A stretch of DNA of 32,970 nucleotides from JANWLD01 sp035700225 (GTDB lineage Bacteria > Patescibacteriota > Saccharimonadia > Saccharimonadales > 2-12-FULL-41-12), in NCBI GenBank assembly GCA_035700225.1, contig DASSOT010000054.1, positions 1 through 32,970 of the forward strand. Reading direction: 5' to 3'. The translations under genes and the position numbers were made by a program. Positions 8,142 through 16,319 of this stretch are shown piece after piece (the stretch's first letter is position 1; the number at the start of each line of letters is the position of its first letter). The notes under the pieces are model-generated. The model made no database searches. It was not told where the DNA came from and saw nothing but the letters and a program-made list of their open reading frames with translations.

Positions 8142-8953
8142 ACGGCCTTGTCGACACCCACTGCCACATACATGCGGCAGTTAAAAACCGCGCTGACAAT
8201 ACTGCCAGGAAATGGCTTGATGCTGGCGAAACCGACCCCGACGAACTGATAAGATCCGCGAATGAAGCGGGCGTTGACAGGCTGATTTGCGTCGGCACGG
8301 ACTTGGCTGACAGCAAGGACGCGGTCAATTTCGCCCAAAGCCGGGACAATTGTTTTTCGTCAATCGGAGTACATCCGCACGAGGCAAAGCAATTTCTGGC
8401 AGAACACAAAGACCTGTCTGAGTTTGTAGCTTTGGCCGAAAAGCCCAAAGTCGTGGCGGTCGGTGAAATCGGCCTCGATTATTATTATGAACATTCGCCC
8501 AGAGCCGAACAGATAAGACTTCTGGAAATGTTCCTGCAATTGGCGAAAGATAAGAACCTGCCGGTCATCTTCCATATCCGTGAGGCGTTTGATGACTTTT
8601 GGCCGATACTTATGAATTTTGATGGTATAAAAGGCGTACTGCACAGCTTTACATCAACCAGAGCTGACATGGAAAAAGCACTGCAAAAAGGGCTTTTCAT
8701 CGGGCTTAATGGCATAATGACTTTTACCAGGGATGAAGCCCAGTTGGAGATGGCAAAGAAAGTTCCGTTGGACAGGCTGGTACTTGAAACAGACGCACCC
8801 TATCTGGCGCCGAAACCTTTCCGCGGCAAAGTATGCAAACCGGAATACGTAAAAGCGACGGCGCAATTTCTGGCCGAAATCAGGAATGAGAAGTTTGAGA
8901 ATCTTGCCATAAGCACTTCCCAAAACGCCAGTGTATTATTTACACTAAAATAA
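8138..8953 (+). CDS. tatD: TatD-family metal-dependent hydrolase/DNase
   Basis: The 271-residue protein carries the metal ligands of the TatD family in order: HxH in VDTHCHIH, Glu in VAVGEIGLDYYY, His in VIFHIREAF, His in GVLHSFTS, and Asp in LVLETDAPYLAP. Family members fold as TIM barrels and act as 3'-5' exonucleases or DNases; a role in DNA repair or nucleotide salvage is inferred from relatives. An insertion of about 15 residues near positions 20-40 (NTARKWLDAGETDPDEL) is seen in other TatD proteins of the mycobacterial/TM7 type. It overlaps metG by four bases and is followed after 12 bases by a small proline-rich gene. Confidence 0.95.
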   Translation: MNGLVDTHCHIHAAVKNRADNTARKWLDAGETDPDELIRSANEAGVDRLICVGTDLADSKDAVNFAQSRDNCFSSIGVHPHEAKQFLAEHKDLSEFVALAEKPKVVAVGEIGLDYYYEHSPRAEQIRLLEMFLQLAKDKNLPVIFHIREAFDDFWPILMNFDGIKGVLHSFTSTRADMEKALQKGLFIGLNGIMTFTRDEAQLEMAKKVPLDRLVLETDAPYLAPKPFRGKVCKPEYVKATAQFLAEIRNEKFENLAISTSQNASVLFTLK

Positions 8954-8965
8954 CAGGTATAAATT

Positions 8966-9229
8966 ATGGACAAGATAATCATACGCACCCATGGCGGTGC
9001 AACACCGGAAAGATTACCTCCGCCGAAGGACTTTGCGCCTCCGATTATTCCCATGTTGTCCGCGGAAATCCGGACGCAACCGCCCGGACCTAAGCCTCCT
9101 TCGGCCCCTCGCCCGACTCCGCCCGGCGGTGTCTACGAAGGAGATATCGTACCCAACCCTAATACGGATGTGGATACTGCGCGAGCTAATGTGGCCCGCG
9201 CTTATGGCGGACCAGAGGTTCTGAAATGA
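8966..9229 (+). CDS. Small proline-rich hypothetical protein coupled to cysteine desulfurase
   Basis: I do not recognise this 87-residue protein. It is rich in proline (PPPKDFAPPIIP, then PPGPKPPSAPRPTPPGG), with no signal peptide, cysteine or membrane helix, and a short possible C-terminal helix (DTARANVARAYGGPEVL). It is probably disordered. Support for translation is its position: 12 bases after tatD and overlapping the cysteine desulfurase start codon by four bases (ATGA), the same coupling used by the neighbouring real genes. A role as a small partner or translational coupler is speculation. It could be lineage-restricted. Confidence 0.6.
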   Translation: MDKIIIRTHGGATPERLPPPKDFAPPIIPMLSAEIRTQPPGPKPPSAPRPTPPGGVYEGDIVPNPNTDVDTARANVARAYGGPEVLK

Positions 9230-10365
9230 GCCTGGTTTATCTGGACTATGCCGCCGCTACGCCGGTAGATAAAAAGGTCTTAAAGGCGATGGAGCCTTAT
9301 TTTACCGAAAAATTCTATAACCCTTCTGCGAATTATCTGCCTGCCAAGGCCATAAAAGACGATATCCGAAACGCGAAACAATCAATTGCCGGACACATGG
9401 GCGCAAAAAGCAGTGAGATAATCCATACTTCCGGCGGCACGGAGGCTAATAATCTTGCCATTTCGGGGGTAATGGACAATTTTCCTGGCGGCGAGGCGAT
9501 AATCAGCGCCGTTGAGCATGAATCGGTCCGAAAGCCTGCGGAAAAATATAAACACAAGATCATACCCGTAGATAAGTACGGGCAGGCGGACCTGGCTAAA
9601 CTAAGAAAATTGATAAGTGACGAAACCGTGCTGGTAAGCGTGATGCTGGCCAATAACGAAACGGGTGCAACACAGCCCGTAAAACAGATAGCCGATATCA
9701 TTACCCTGGCATTAAAAGACCGCAGAAACAGAGGCGTAGAAAAACCGCTTTATCTGCACAGCGACGTCTGCCAGGCCCCTTGCTATATGGATGTGCATGC
9801 CAGCAGGCTGAGCGCGGACATGATGACGTTTAACGGCGGGAAGATTTACGGGCCTAAAGGCACGGGGATACTTTTTGTTAAGGCCGGGGTCAAGCTGAAA
9901 CCGCAGATACTGGGCGGCGGCCAGCAGAGAGCTCTTCGGAGCGGTACGGAAAACCCGGCCGGGCTTATCGGATTCGCCCGGGCGCTGGACCTGGCTGTCG
10001 GAATGCGTAAAAAAGAAGCGGAGCGTGTAGGGAAGCTTCGCGATAAATTCATAGCCGGCATCCAAGACATAGCTCTATCGGCGAGCGTAAACGGCCATCC
10101 GAAAAAGCATGTCCCGCACATTTTGAACATTACATTTCCAGGCGCGGATAACGAAAGATTGCTTTTCCAGCTGGAAGAATCAGGTGTCCTGGCCGCTAGC
10201 GGGTCGGCCTGTTCGGCCAGCTCCGAAGAACCTTCGCACGTGCTTGGTGCTATGGGTATAAACGATGAACTGGCAAGGGGTTCCCTGCGCTTCAGCTTAG
10301 GCAGGCAAACGGATGAAAAGGCTATAGACTACGCCCTGAAAACCTTGAAATCTTTGTTGGCCTGA
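9226..10365 (+). CDS. Cysteine desulfurase (NifS/IscS type)
   Basis: This PLP enzyme removes sulfur from cysteine as an enzyme-bound persulfide and supplies it for tRNA thiolation or Fe-S clusters. At 379 residues it matches the NifS/IscS length. Visible catalytic residues are His98 (AVEHES), Asp180 and Gln183 contacting PLP, Lys206 (FNGGKIYGPKG), which forms the Schiff base, and Cys329 (ASGSACSASSEEPSHVL), the persulfide carrier. The residue before the lysine is Gly where most relatives have His (SGHK), a small departure. No scaffold protein (IscU/SufU) lies nearby, so the most likely user in this window is mnmA, which makes 2-thiouridine in tRNA. It is the last gene of the operon that begins at 5652. 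Confidence 0.95.
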   Translation: MSLVYLDYAAATPVDKKVLKAMEPYFTEKFYNPSANYLPAKAIKDDIRNAKQSIAGHMGAKSSEIIHTSGGTEANNLAISGVMDNFPGGEAIISAVEHESVRKPAEKYKHKIIPVDKYGQADLAKLRKLISDETVLVSVMLANNETGATQPVKQIADIITLALKDRRNRGVEKPLYLHSDVCQAPCYMDVHASRLSADMMTFNGGKIYGPKGTGILFVKAGVKLKPQILGGGQQRALRSGTENPAGLIGFARALDLAVGMRKKEAERVGKLRDKFIAGIQDIALSASVNGHPKKHVPHILNITFPGADNERLLFQLEESGVLAASGSACSASSEEPSHVLGAMGINDELARGSLRFSLGRQTDEKAIDYALKTLKSLLA

Positions 10366-10389
10366 GCACTGCGCTTTCCGCCAATTTTG

Positions 10390-10401
10390 GTCCGGCCGGA
10401 C
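10390..10401. promoter_or_regulatory. 12-bp perfect palindrome, copy 1
   Basis: GTCCGGCCGGAC starts exactly 25 bases after the last base of the cysteine desulfurase gene and is followed by a T-run (AGTTTTTGC). An identical copy lies at 23338-23349 in the same position relative to its upstream stop. It could be a short terminator hairpin of the upstream operon or an operator of the downstream promoter. Confidence 0.4.
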
Positions 10402-10429
10402 AGTTTTTGCAAATTATGGATTTGCGTTT

Positions 10430-10458
10430 TTGCTTGAGAAGAGTGAAAAGGGTATAAT
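10430..10458 (+). promoter_or_regulatory. Promoter of the F1-like ATPase operon
   Basis: TTGCTT (10430-10435) and a perfect TATAAT (10453-10458) are 17 bases apart. Predicted transcription starts near 10465, giving a leader of about 15-20 bases before the GTG at 10480 or ATG at 10486. Confidence 0.6.
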
Positions 10459-10479
10459 CATAAGCGAATTAACGCTTGA

Positions 10480-11325
10480 GTGTACATGCTGAAAACAAAC
10501 ATAAAGACCAGGTTAGTAACGAAGTTGTCGGCCATAGGACTGCTTTTGTTACTCGCCTTGACGAGCGTGCTTGGCATGGCTTCGGCCCAGGGCGTAAACC
10601 GGGGGTACAAGGCTGACGAAACTTTGCAAAAGGGCATGCTGGTAAAAGAAAAAACAGGTGACAGTACCAGGGTCGAGCCGCTCAGCCAGAATACGCTTAG
10701 CAAGCTAAAAGGCGTGGTGGTTGAAAAGAACGATTCGCCGGTAGTGATTTATAGCGAGGACCAGACGGTTTTCGTCGCGGATTCCGGCAAGCACGAAGTT
10801 CTGGTCAGCGACGAGAACGGTGCCATAAAAAAGGGCGATTATCTTAGCATTTCTTCCTTGAACGGGATAGCGATGCGGGCCACAAGCGACCAGCCGATCG
10901 TGCTGGGGCAGGCGCTGGCCGGTTTCAATGGAGCGGGCGACAGCATAGGTTCGACCACCCGGGACTCTGACAGCAAAAAAATCAACCTGGGCAGGATACA
11001 GGTCGAAATATCCATAGTCGCCAACCCGTTGCAAAAAAATTCAAAGCTTCAGACCGTACCGCGCATCCTGCGCGATGTGTCTTCTTCCGTAGCTGGCAGG
11101 CCGGTGAGCAACGCTCGTATATGGCTGGCGTCCATAATATTTCTGGTAACCAGCGCGGTAACCGGAATCATGCTTTACGGCGGTGCGAAGAGCAGTCTTG
11201 TGGCGCTGGGCAGGAACCCGCTGTCGAAATCATCCATATTGCGCGGTTTGTTGCAGGTCGTCATCATGGGCCTGATCGTTTTCATCTGCGGTATGTTTGG
11301 GGTATATTTACTACTAAAGCTTTAG
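10480..11325 (+). CDS. c-subunit-like membrane protein with N-terminal extracytoplasmic domain
   Basis: First gene of the ATPase operon, 281 residues from a GTG start (ATG at 10486 is an alternative). A signal peptide runs to about residue 37 (GMASAQ), followed by a beta-rich domain of about 150 residues (GMLVKEKTGDSTRVEPLS, then GAIKKGDYLSISSLNGIAM). The C-terminus is a two-helix hairpin (about 213-235 and 256-279) whose loop reads SLVALGRNPLSKSS, like the conserved RQP/RNP loop of F-type subunit c. The topology would also match: both ends outside and the loop in the cytoplasm facing F1. The position of the proton-binding Glu/Asp of subunit c aligns with Leu265, and the hairpin contains no acidic residue. 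It takes the place of subunit c in the operon, but ordinary proton transport looks impossible. This assignment is by eye. Confidence 0.6.
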   Translation: MYMLKTNIKTRLVTKLSAIGLLLLLALTSVLGMASAQGVNRGYKADETLQKGMLVKEKTGDSTRVEPLSQNTLSKLKGVVVEKNDSPVVIYSEDQTVFVADSGKHEVLVSDENGAIKKGDYLSISSLNGIAMRATSDQPIVLGQALAGFNGAGDSIGSTTRDSDSKKINLGRIQVEISIVANPLQKNSKLQTVPRILRDVSSSVAGRPVSNARIWLASIIFLVTSAVTGIMLYGGAKSSLVALGRNPLSKSSILRGLLQVVIMGLIVFICGMFGVYLLLKL

Positions 11326-11346
11326 GTATTTTATGAAGGTGGGCAA

Positions 11347-11970
11347 ATGATACAAGACCATGCGACTACGATTCTGACAGTGGGGTCTTTGCTCGGCGCT
11401 ACCGCAGGATTCATATGGGTTGCCCTAAGGCTCGGGACAAATACCCACGCCAAAGACGAAGAGCAGAACATGGCAGATGTTGCGGAATCAGCTGTGGAGC
11501 AGATTTTCAATGATGAATTCCGCGAGGAGCTGAGAAACCGCGGCAGGCTTCATTTTGAAAAAATAATCGGCGAGAACGCGATGTTCCTGCAACAGGATCT
11601 GAGGCTTACCACATCGCAGATAAACGAATTCATGAAACAGGAAATCACCAAGACCCTGCAGGACGCCTTCACCAAATACGAAGAATCCATCCAGGATGCC
11701 AAGAATATCGCGCTGGACTCGATAAACAAGACCCAGCAAGCCGTGGAAGAGCAAAGAGAGGTCATGAAGCAACAGCTGAACGAAGCGTTTGAAAAAGAAC
11801 GCGGCCAGCTGATACAGAGATTCGAGGACAATATGTCGGAAGTGGTAAACCACTATGTCGTCGGAGCTATCGGCAATCAGATAGATCTTGAAGACCAACT
11901 GGAATTCATTCTGAGCGAGCTGGAGCGCAACAAGCAGGCGATGGTAGAAGATATCAAGTCGGGGGCGTGA
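11347..11970 (+). CDS. atpF: F-type ATPase subunit b-like stator protein
   Basis: The 207-residue protein has one N-terminal membrane helix (about residues 8-29, TTILTVGSLLGATAGFIWVA) followed by a long charged helical stretch (QINEFMKQEITKTLQDAFTK, then EEQREVMKQQLNEAFEKE), the layout of subunit b, which forms the peripheral stalk linking membrane and F1. Sequence similarity to standard b is low; the assignment rests on layout and on its place between the membrane subunit and delta, as in classical atp operons. It is longer than typical b (about 160 residues), with an extra C-terminal helical segment (QLEFILSELERNKQAMVEDI). A ribosome-binding GAAGGTGGG lies just upstream. The delta gene follows after one base. 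Confidence 0.75.
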   Translation: MIQDHATTILTVGSLLGATAGFIWVALRLGTNTHAKDEEQNMADVAESAVEQIFNDEFREELRNRGRLHFEKIIGENAMFLQQDLRLTTSQINEFMKQEITKTLQDAFTKYEESIQDAKNIALDSINKTQQAVEEQREVMKQQLNEAFEKERGQLIQRFEDNMSEVVNHYVVGAIGNQIDLEDQLEFILSELERNKQAMVEDIKSGA

Positions 11971-11971
11971 G

Positions 11972-12457
11972 GTGAGTGATAAGCAGTTCGAACTTACTCC
12001 GGATGTCGTAACCAACCTGGATTTAGGCCGCATACTTCGCGAGGCTGAGAACCTGGATGATTTCCTTTACCAGACCAGGCTAAGGACGCCCGGTTCGAAC
12101 ATCAGAATGCCAAAGACCACGCACGCGCTGGAAGACGTAGCCAAGACTAACGGTTTTTCGCTGATGGATGCGGCGCATCGCAAGCATCTTATAGGCCACT
12201 TGAGGAATCTGAAAACAAACGCTCCGAAGATCCATATCAGCTTCGCGGTAGAACCCCCGCCGGCTATCGTGCAGAAAATCGTCATCTGGATGAGAAGGAA
12301 TATCCAAAAAGACCTGGTGGTGGAAGTCGGCGTCCAGCCCACCATATCCGTCGGTTGTGTGGTCCGGACTACGAACAAAGTTTTTGACATGAGCCTGAGG
12401 CACAGGTTTTTTGACAGCAAGCGCGAACTTTCAAAACTGCTGGAGAATACCAAGTGA
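11972..12457 (+). CDS. atpH: F-type ATPase subunit delta (OSCP-like)
   Basis: The 161-residue protein starts at GTG one base after the b gene. Its C-terminal part matches the delta/OSCP C-terminal domain: PKIHISFAVEPPPAIVQKI, then VVEVGVQPTISVGCVVRTTN followed by KVFDMSLRHRF (relatives have a Gly-rich strand then DxSxRxxL). Delta joins the top of the alpha/beta hexamer to the peripheral stalk. The N-terminal helical domain, normally about 100 residues with six helices, is poorly conserved here (TPDVVTNLDLGRILREAENL, then MPKTTHALEDVAKTNGFSL), and the region near residues 38-50 looks atypical. The stop overlaps the alpha start by four bases (GTGA). Confidence 0.8.
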   Translation: MSDKQFELTPDVVTNLDLGRILREAENLDDFLYQTRLRTPGSNIRMPKTTHALEDVAKTNGFSLMDAAHRKHLIGHLRNLKTNAPKIHISFAVEPPPAIVQKIVIWMRRNIQKDLVVEVGVQPTISVGCVVRTTNKVFDMSLRHRFFDSKRELSKLLENTK

Positions 12458-13881
12458 GCACGCAAGCGCATTTCGACAATCTGGTCAAAAGCGGCCAGCC
12501 GGTGGGCGAAGTAATCGGTATCGATAAGTTCCTGGTGAAAGTCAAGGGCCTGAACCCGGTGAATCTGCGCTCGCTGGTGCTCTTCCAGGACGGTACGAAA
12601 GGCTTCGTAAAAGAGGTAAAACAAGACAGTGTACTGGTACTTCACATGGGCCATAAGACGCTTGAAGTAGGCGCGATGGCTGTAACCCAGCACGACAAGC
12701 TGGTCTGCCGGGTCGGCAAAAATTTCGTCGGCAGGGTCGTTTCTGTCAGCGGACATCCCCTGGACGGCAAAGGCCCGATAGTAGCAGACAGCGTATGGCC
12801 GGTCTTTAATGAAGCGCCCCCGCTGTATTCCAGAAAACTTTTAGAAACCCAGCTGGAAAGCGGCGTCGTGGCCATCGATTCGATATTCCCGCTGGTAAGG
12901 GGCCAAAGGATAGCCGTCATCGGCGACAGCAAGTCCGGCAAGACTTCGCTGGCAACACAGCTTACGATTAATCAGAAAAACACTGGACAGGTGGTCGTCT
13001 ACTGCCTGATAGCCAAACGCAAAAGCGATATCGACATGCTGATAAATAGGCTTGAATCTACCGGCTCGCTGGAAAATTCGATAGTGGTTGTTTCAACCAT
13101 GTTCGACTCGTTGATATCGACCTATCTGGCGCCGTATGTAGCATGTTCAATGGCGGAATACCTGTGGCAGAAGTGCGACCAGGACACGATTATCATCTAC
13201 GATGATATGACCAGCCACGCGCACGCATATAGGGAAATATCTTTGCTTTCCGGCGTTAGTCCCGGTAGGGATTCTTACCCTGGCGACATGTTTTATGCCC
13301 ATTCCAGCCTGCTTGAGAGGGCCGGGCGCCTGGAGCATAACGGCAAATGCCTTACGGCCATACCCATAGTACTTGCCAGTAGCGGCGATATAACAGCTTT
13401 TCTACCGACGAACATAATGTCGATTACCGACGGGCAGTGGATACTTGATATGAACGTTTTCAGAAGCGGCGTCAGGCCGGCTATCAACACCGGTCTTAGC
13501 GTGACCAGGGTAGGCGGCGTAGGTCATGACAAGTTACAGAAGGACATAGCCGCGAAGGCCTTGAGGCTGTTGGCCGAGTACCGCCAGGCTGAAGAATTTT
13601 CCCGCTTCGGCTCGGAGCTGACAGCGGAGTCAAAGACTGCTCTGAAAAAAGGCAAGAACGTACTTTCTATACTTACTCAAGGCCCGACTGACGTGTATAG
13701 CTTCACGGAGCAGAAACTGATGCTAGGCATCGTGCTTGACCAGCAGGCCGATGAAAACATAGACGTTACCAACATGAAGAACCTGGTCCGCGAATACGCG
13801 GGCAAGATTAAGAAAGATTCCGACTTTGATTCCGCGCGCGACAAACTGAAGAAAAAAGTTCTGATGGAGAATAAGAAATGA
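12454..13881 (+). CDS. atpA: F-type ATPase subunit alpha
   Basis: The 475-residue protein is the regulatory nucleotide-binding subunit of F1. It has the P-loop GDSKSGKTS (residues 157-165; classical alpha has GDRQTGKTA), the signature IIYDDMTSHAHAYREISLL with PGRDSYPGDMFYAHSSLLER, and the arginine finger in SVTRVGG (Arg352). It starts from GTG and is about 25-30 residues shorter than most alpha subunits, mainly at the N-terminus, the part that normally contacts delta. The helical C-terminal domain is present but ends in an unusual Lys-rich tail (DKLKKKVLMENKK). It overlaps delta and gamma by four bases each, so stoichiometric translation is likely. Confidence 0.95.
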   Translation: MSTQAHFDNLVKSGQPVGEVIGIDKFLVKVKGLNPVNLRSLVLFQDGTKGFVKEVKQDSVLVLHMGHKTLEVGAMAVTQHDKLVCRVGKNFVGRVVSVSGHPLDGKGPIVADSVWPVFNEAPPLYSRKLLETQLESGVVAIDSIFPLVRGQRIAVIGDSKSGKTSLATQLTINQKNTGQVVVYCLIAKRKSDIDMLINRLESTGSLENSIVVVSTMFDSLISTYLAPYVACSMAEYLWQKCDQDTIIIYDDMTSHAHAYREISLLSGVSPGRDSYPGDMFYAHSSLLERAGRLEHNGKCLTAIPIVLASSGDITAFLPTNIMSITDGQWILDMNVFRSGVRPAINTGLSVTRVGGVGHDKLQKDIAAKALRLLAEYRQAEEFSRFGSELTAESKTALKKGKNVLSILTQGPTDVYSFTEQKLMLGIVLDQQADENIDVTNMKNLVREYAGKIKKDSDFDSARDKLKKKVLMENKK

Positions 13882-14747
13882 CCCGGCTGAGCGACATAGA
13901 GAAAGAAACACAATCAATGTCCACTATGGTTGAGCTGACCGGCGTATTCGAAGGAATCGCCAGCATGCAGATAGCCAAGGTAAAGAACCAGGTGCTTCAA
14001 TCCACACAGTTCTTCAAGGAGCTTTGGTCCATATACACCCAGCTTCGGGTCGACAGTCTGTTTCGCTACGGTAGGGAAGACGCGGACGCCAAAGTCAGCG
14101 ACAAAGAACTGGTGATAATCATCACGTCCGAAGGCGGATTCAGCGGCGATATCGACCAGCGTCTGGTTGAGCGCATGCTGGAAAGCTATGATGAGAACAA
14201 GCAGGACATCATCGTAGTGGGGCGCCACGGCGTAAACCAGCTCGACCAAAGAAATGTCGCTTTTAAGAAATACTTCCCTCTGCCGGCTAAGGACCAGAAC
14301 ATCAACGCGACGCCGATAACCGAACACATCCAGCAATATTCAAACACCATCGTCTATTATCAGGAATATATTTCGCTGATGCACCAGGAAGTCAAGAAAA
14401 TTTCAATCAATAGCGCGGTTGCGGAAATCGGTAGCAAGTCCGAAAAGCAAGACGATAATATTATCAGCGAGGACACATACATTTTTGAACCCAGCACCTA
14501 TGCCGTCATCGGGCACCTTGAGCGCTCCATGCTACAGATAGCCGTGAGCCAGCTGATATTACAATCCAAGCTGGCACAATATGCCAGCCGTTTCCGTGCT
14601 ATGTCCGCGTCGCACCAGGCCGCCGAAGAAAACCTGGGTTCGGTCAAAACGAGATACAGCAGGGTCAAGCGCGCTATCAAAGACGATAGGATAAAAGAGA
14701 TAATCAACGGTATGAAAAAGGCCGGGTTGAACAGGAGCGGAGCCTGA
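13878..14747 (+). CDS. atpG: F-type ATPase subunit gamma
   Basis: The 289-residue protein is the central rotating shaft. The C-terminal helix is recognisable (SKLAQYASRFRAMSASHQAA, then RYSRVKRAIKDDRIKEIING), corresponding to the family's ESxxSExxARMxAMxxAxxNA. The N-terminal helix (LSDIEKETQSMSTMVELTGV) is weaker than usual, and the globular middle has VIIITSEGGFSGDIDQRLVE where classical gamma has a SDRGLCGGxN motif, so the fold is kept with drifted signatures. Length is normal. It overlaps alpha by four bases and beta by one base (TGATG), consistent with coupled translation. Confidence 0.9.
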   Translation: MTRLSDIEKETQSMSTMVELTGVFEGIASMQIAKVKNQVLQSTQFFKELWSIYTQLRVDSLFRYGREDADAKVSDKELVIIITSEGGFSGDIDQRLVERMLESYDENKQDIIVVGRHGVNQLDQRNVAFKKYFPLPAKDQNINATPITEHIQQYSNTIVYYQEYISLMHQEVKKISINSAVAEIGSKSEKQDDNIISEDTYIFEPSTYAVIGHLERSMLQIAVSQLILQSKLAQYASRFRAMSASHQAAEENLGSVKTRYSRVKRAIKDDRIKEIINGMKKAGLNRSGA

Positions 14748-16051
14748 TGGCCGGAACGGTAACTGCCGTAAAAGACTTGCTGGTTTTTATCGGCTTTGAC
14801 GATGATGAGCCGAAAATAGGCGAGCTCATAAAGATTGACAACGAAAACCAGACGGAAGTCGTCGTGGAGAGGTTGAATGTGGCCGGCCAGGCGTTGTGCC
14901 TTAACCTGCGCACCGACCATACGGTACAAAAAGGCATGAGCGCCCAACGCATGAACAAAGGCATAGAGATACCGGTGGGCGATAAGACCATAGGACGTAT
15001 CTTTGATGCGCTGGGAATGCCCTTGGACAATCTGCCCCCGCTGGAGCAGAGCGAAACCCGCTATAAGGATGTTTTGGACATACCTATAAAAAATACAAGC
15101 TTCAAGACATCCAAAAATGAAGTTCTGGAAACCGGCATAAAGGTCATAGACTTTCTGACGCCTTTCGTAAAAGGCCGGAAGATAGGCATCATCGGCGGAG
15201 CCGGCGTGGGTAAGACCGTATTGACGATGGAGCTTATCCATAACATCGCCAAGACTGGGGCGGGGCTGAGTTTCTTTACCGGTATCGGCGAGCGTATCAG
15301 GGAAGGTCACGAACTTTATGACACGCTGAAACAGTCCGATCTTTTGAAGAACACCTGCATGTTCTTCGGGCAGATGAACGAGAATCCGGTGCAACGCTCG
15401 CTGGTCGGCATTTCGGCCACGGCTTTGGCGGAATATTTCCGCGATGAACAGAACAAAGACATATTGTTCTTCGTCGACAACATGTACCGATATGTCCAGG
15501 CCAGGAACGAACTTTCCTCCATATTGGACCAGGTTCCCAGCGAAGGTGGGTATCAGTCTACGATATTCTCTGACATAAAAGTCCTGCAGGACAGGCTGAG
15601 TTCAAGCGACAAAGGTTCCATAACTTCGGTCCAGACTATCTATGTACCGGCGGATGACGTAAGCGACCCGGCGGTGCAGATGATACAGCACGAACTTGAT
15701 GCGATATTGGTCCTGAGTCGTTCGGTGGCGGAGCGCGGTATCCGGCCGGCGGTAGATTTGACAAGGACGAACTCCTCATTGCTCACACCGGAAATAGTCG
15801 GCGACAGGCATTATGTGCTGAGCGTCCAGGTGCAGGCCTTGATACAGAAATACGAATCGCTCAAAAGCATCATCGCCGTCATCGGAGAAAATGAACTTTC
15901 ACCGGCTGACAGGGCCGATTATTCAAAAGCAAAAAAGATTATTGAGAATTTTTCGCAAAATCTGTTTGTCACCGAAAAGCTGAACGGAGTCCCGGGCGAG
16001 CTTTTCAGCAAAGACCAGACGCTTAAAAGTATCGAGGAGATATTGCTTTAG
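14747..16051 (+). CDS. atpD: F-type ATPase subunit beta, C-terminally short
   Basis: The 434-residue protein is the catalytic F1 subunit. The P-loop GGAGVGKT is intact (150-157), the catalytic Glu182 lies in GIGERIREG, and the Walker B region ILFFVDNMYRYVQARNEL and the ITSVQTIYVPADDVSDPA segment are all recognisable, so ATP hydrolysis should work. Departures: MNEPPGAR is replaced by MNENPVQR, the DPLDSTSR motif by VDLTRTNSS, the DELSEED lever appears as ENELSPAD, and the protein stops about 30-40 residues short of typical beta. These changes fall mainly in the coupling and C-terminal regions. The epsilon start codon follows the stop with no gap. Confidence 0.95.
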   Translation: MAGTVTAVKDLLVFIGFDDDEPKIGELIKIDNENQTEVVVERLNVAGQALCLNLRTDHTVQKGMSAQRMNKGIEIPVGDKTIGRIFDALGMPLDNLPPLEQSETRYKDVLDIPIKNTSFKTSKNEVLETGIKVIDFLTPFVKGRKIGIIGGAGVGKTVLTMELIHNIAKTGAGLSFFTGIGERIREGHELYDTLKQSDLLKNTCMFFGQMNENPVQRSLVGISATALAEYFRDEQNKDILFFVDNMYRYVQARNELSSILDQVPSEGGYQSTIFSDIKVLQDRLSSSDKGSITSVQTIYVPADDVSDPAVQMIQHELDAILVLSRSVAERGIRPAVDLTRTNSSLLTPEIVGDRHYVLSVQVQALIQKYESLKSIIAVIGENELSPADRADYSKAKKIIENFSQNLFVTEKLNGVPGELFSKDQTLKSIEEILL

Positions 16052-16318
16052 ATGGACCAGACCGCGCAAAAAGAACGCTTGCACATAAAGATACATTCGC
16101 CGTTCCGCACGTATTTCGACGGCAATGCCGTCAGTGTTTCGGCCATTAACGACACCGGCCCGTTCGACGTATTGCCCCATCATCACAAATTCATGACCAT
16201 ATTGAACGAGGGCGAAGTCACGGTCCGGGGGGAAGGCGATGACAAGCAGGTTTATAAGATTGACCGCGGCATAATGCATGTGAGCGACAACCAAGTCACC
16301 GTCTTTTTGGATGTTTGA
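16052..16318 (+). CDS. atpC: F-type ATPase subunit epsilon, beta-sandwich domain only
   Basis: The 88-residue protein corresponds to the N-terminal beta-sandwich of epsilon: LHIKIHSPFRTYFDGNAVSV, GPFDVLPHHHKFMTIL and DRGIMHVSDNQVTVFLDV match the family's pattern of a Gly-Pro-Phe-x-x-Leu-Pro-x-His loop and the closing strand with VxVL. The C-terminal two-helix domain that inhibits ATP hydrolysis in many bacteria is missing, so that form of regulation is absent. Epsilon sits at the foot of gamma, where it meets the c-ring. It is the last gene of the operon and converges on the surface-protein gene that ends 16 bases further on. Confidence 0.88.
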   Translation: MDQTAQKERLHIKIHSPFRTYFDGNAVSVSAINDTGPFDVLPHHHKFMTILNEGEVTVRGEGDDKQVYKIDRGIMHVSDNQVTVFLDV

Positions 16319-16319
16319 T

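Noticed and set aside
10480..11325. Calling the first ATPase-operon gene a normal subunit a or c
   Set aside because: It has only two C-terminal helices, no conserved Arg-bearing helix of subunit a, and no acidic residue required of subunit c.
11488..12033. Long minus-strand frames opposite the ATPase genes (also 12067-12756 and 14498-15394)
   Set aside because: They are antisense shadows of well-supported plus-strand genes with strong family motifs and lack any recognisable domain or ribosome-binding site.
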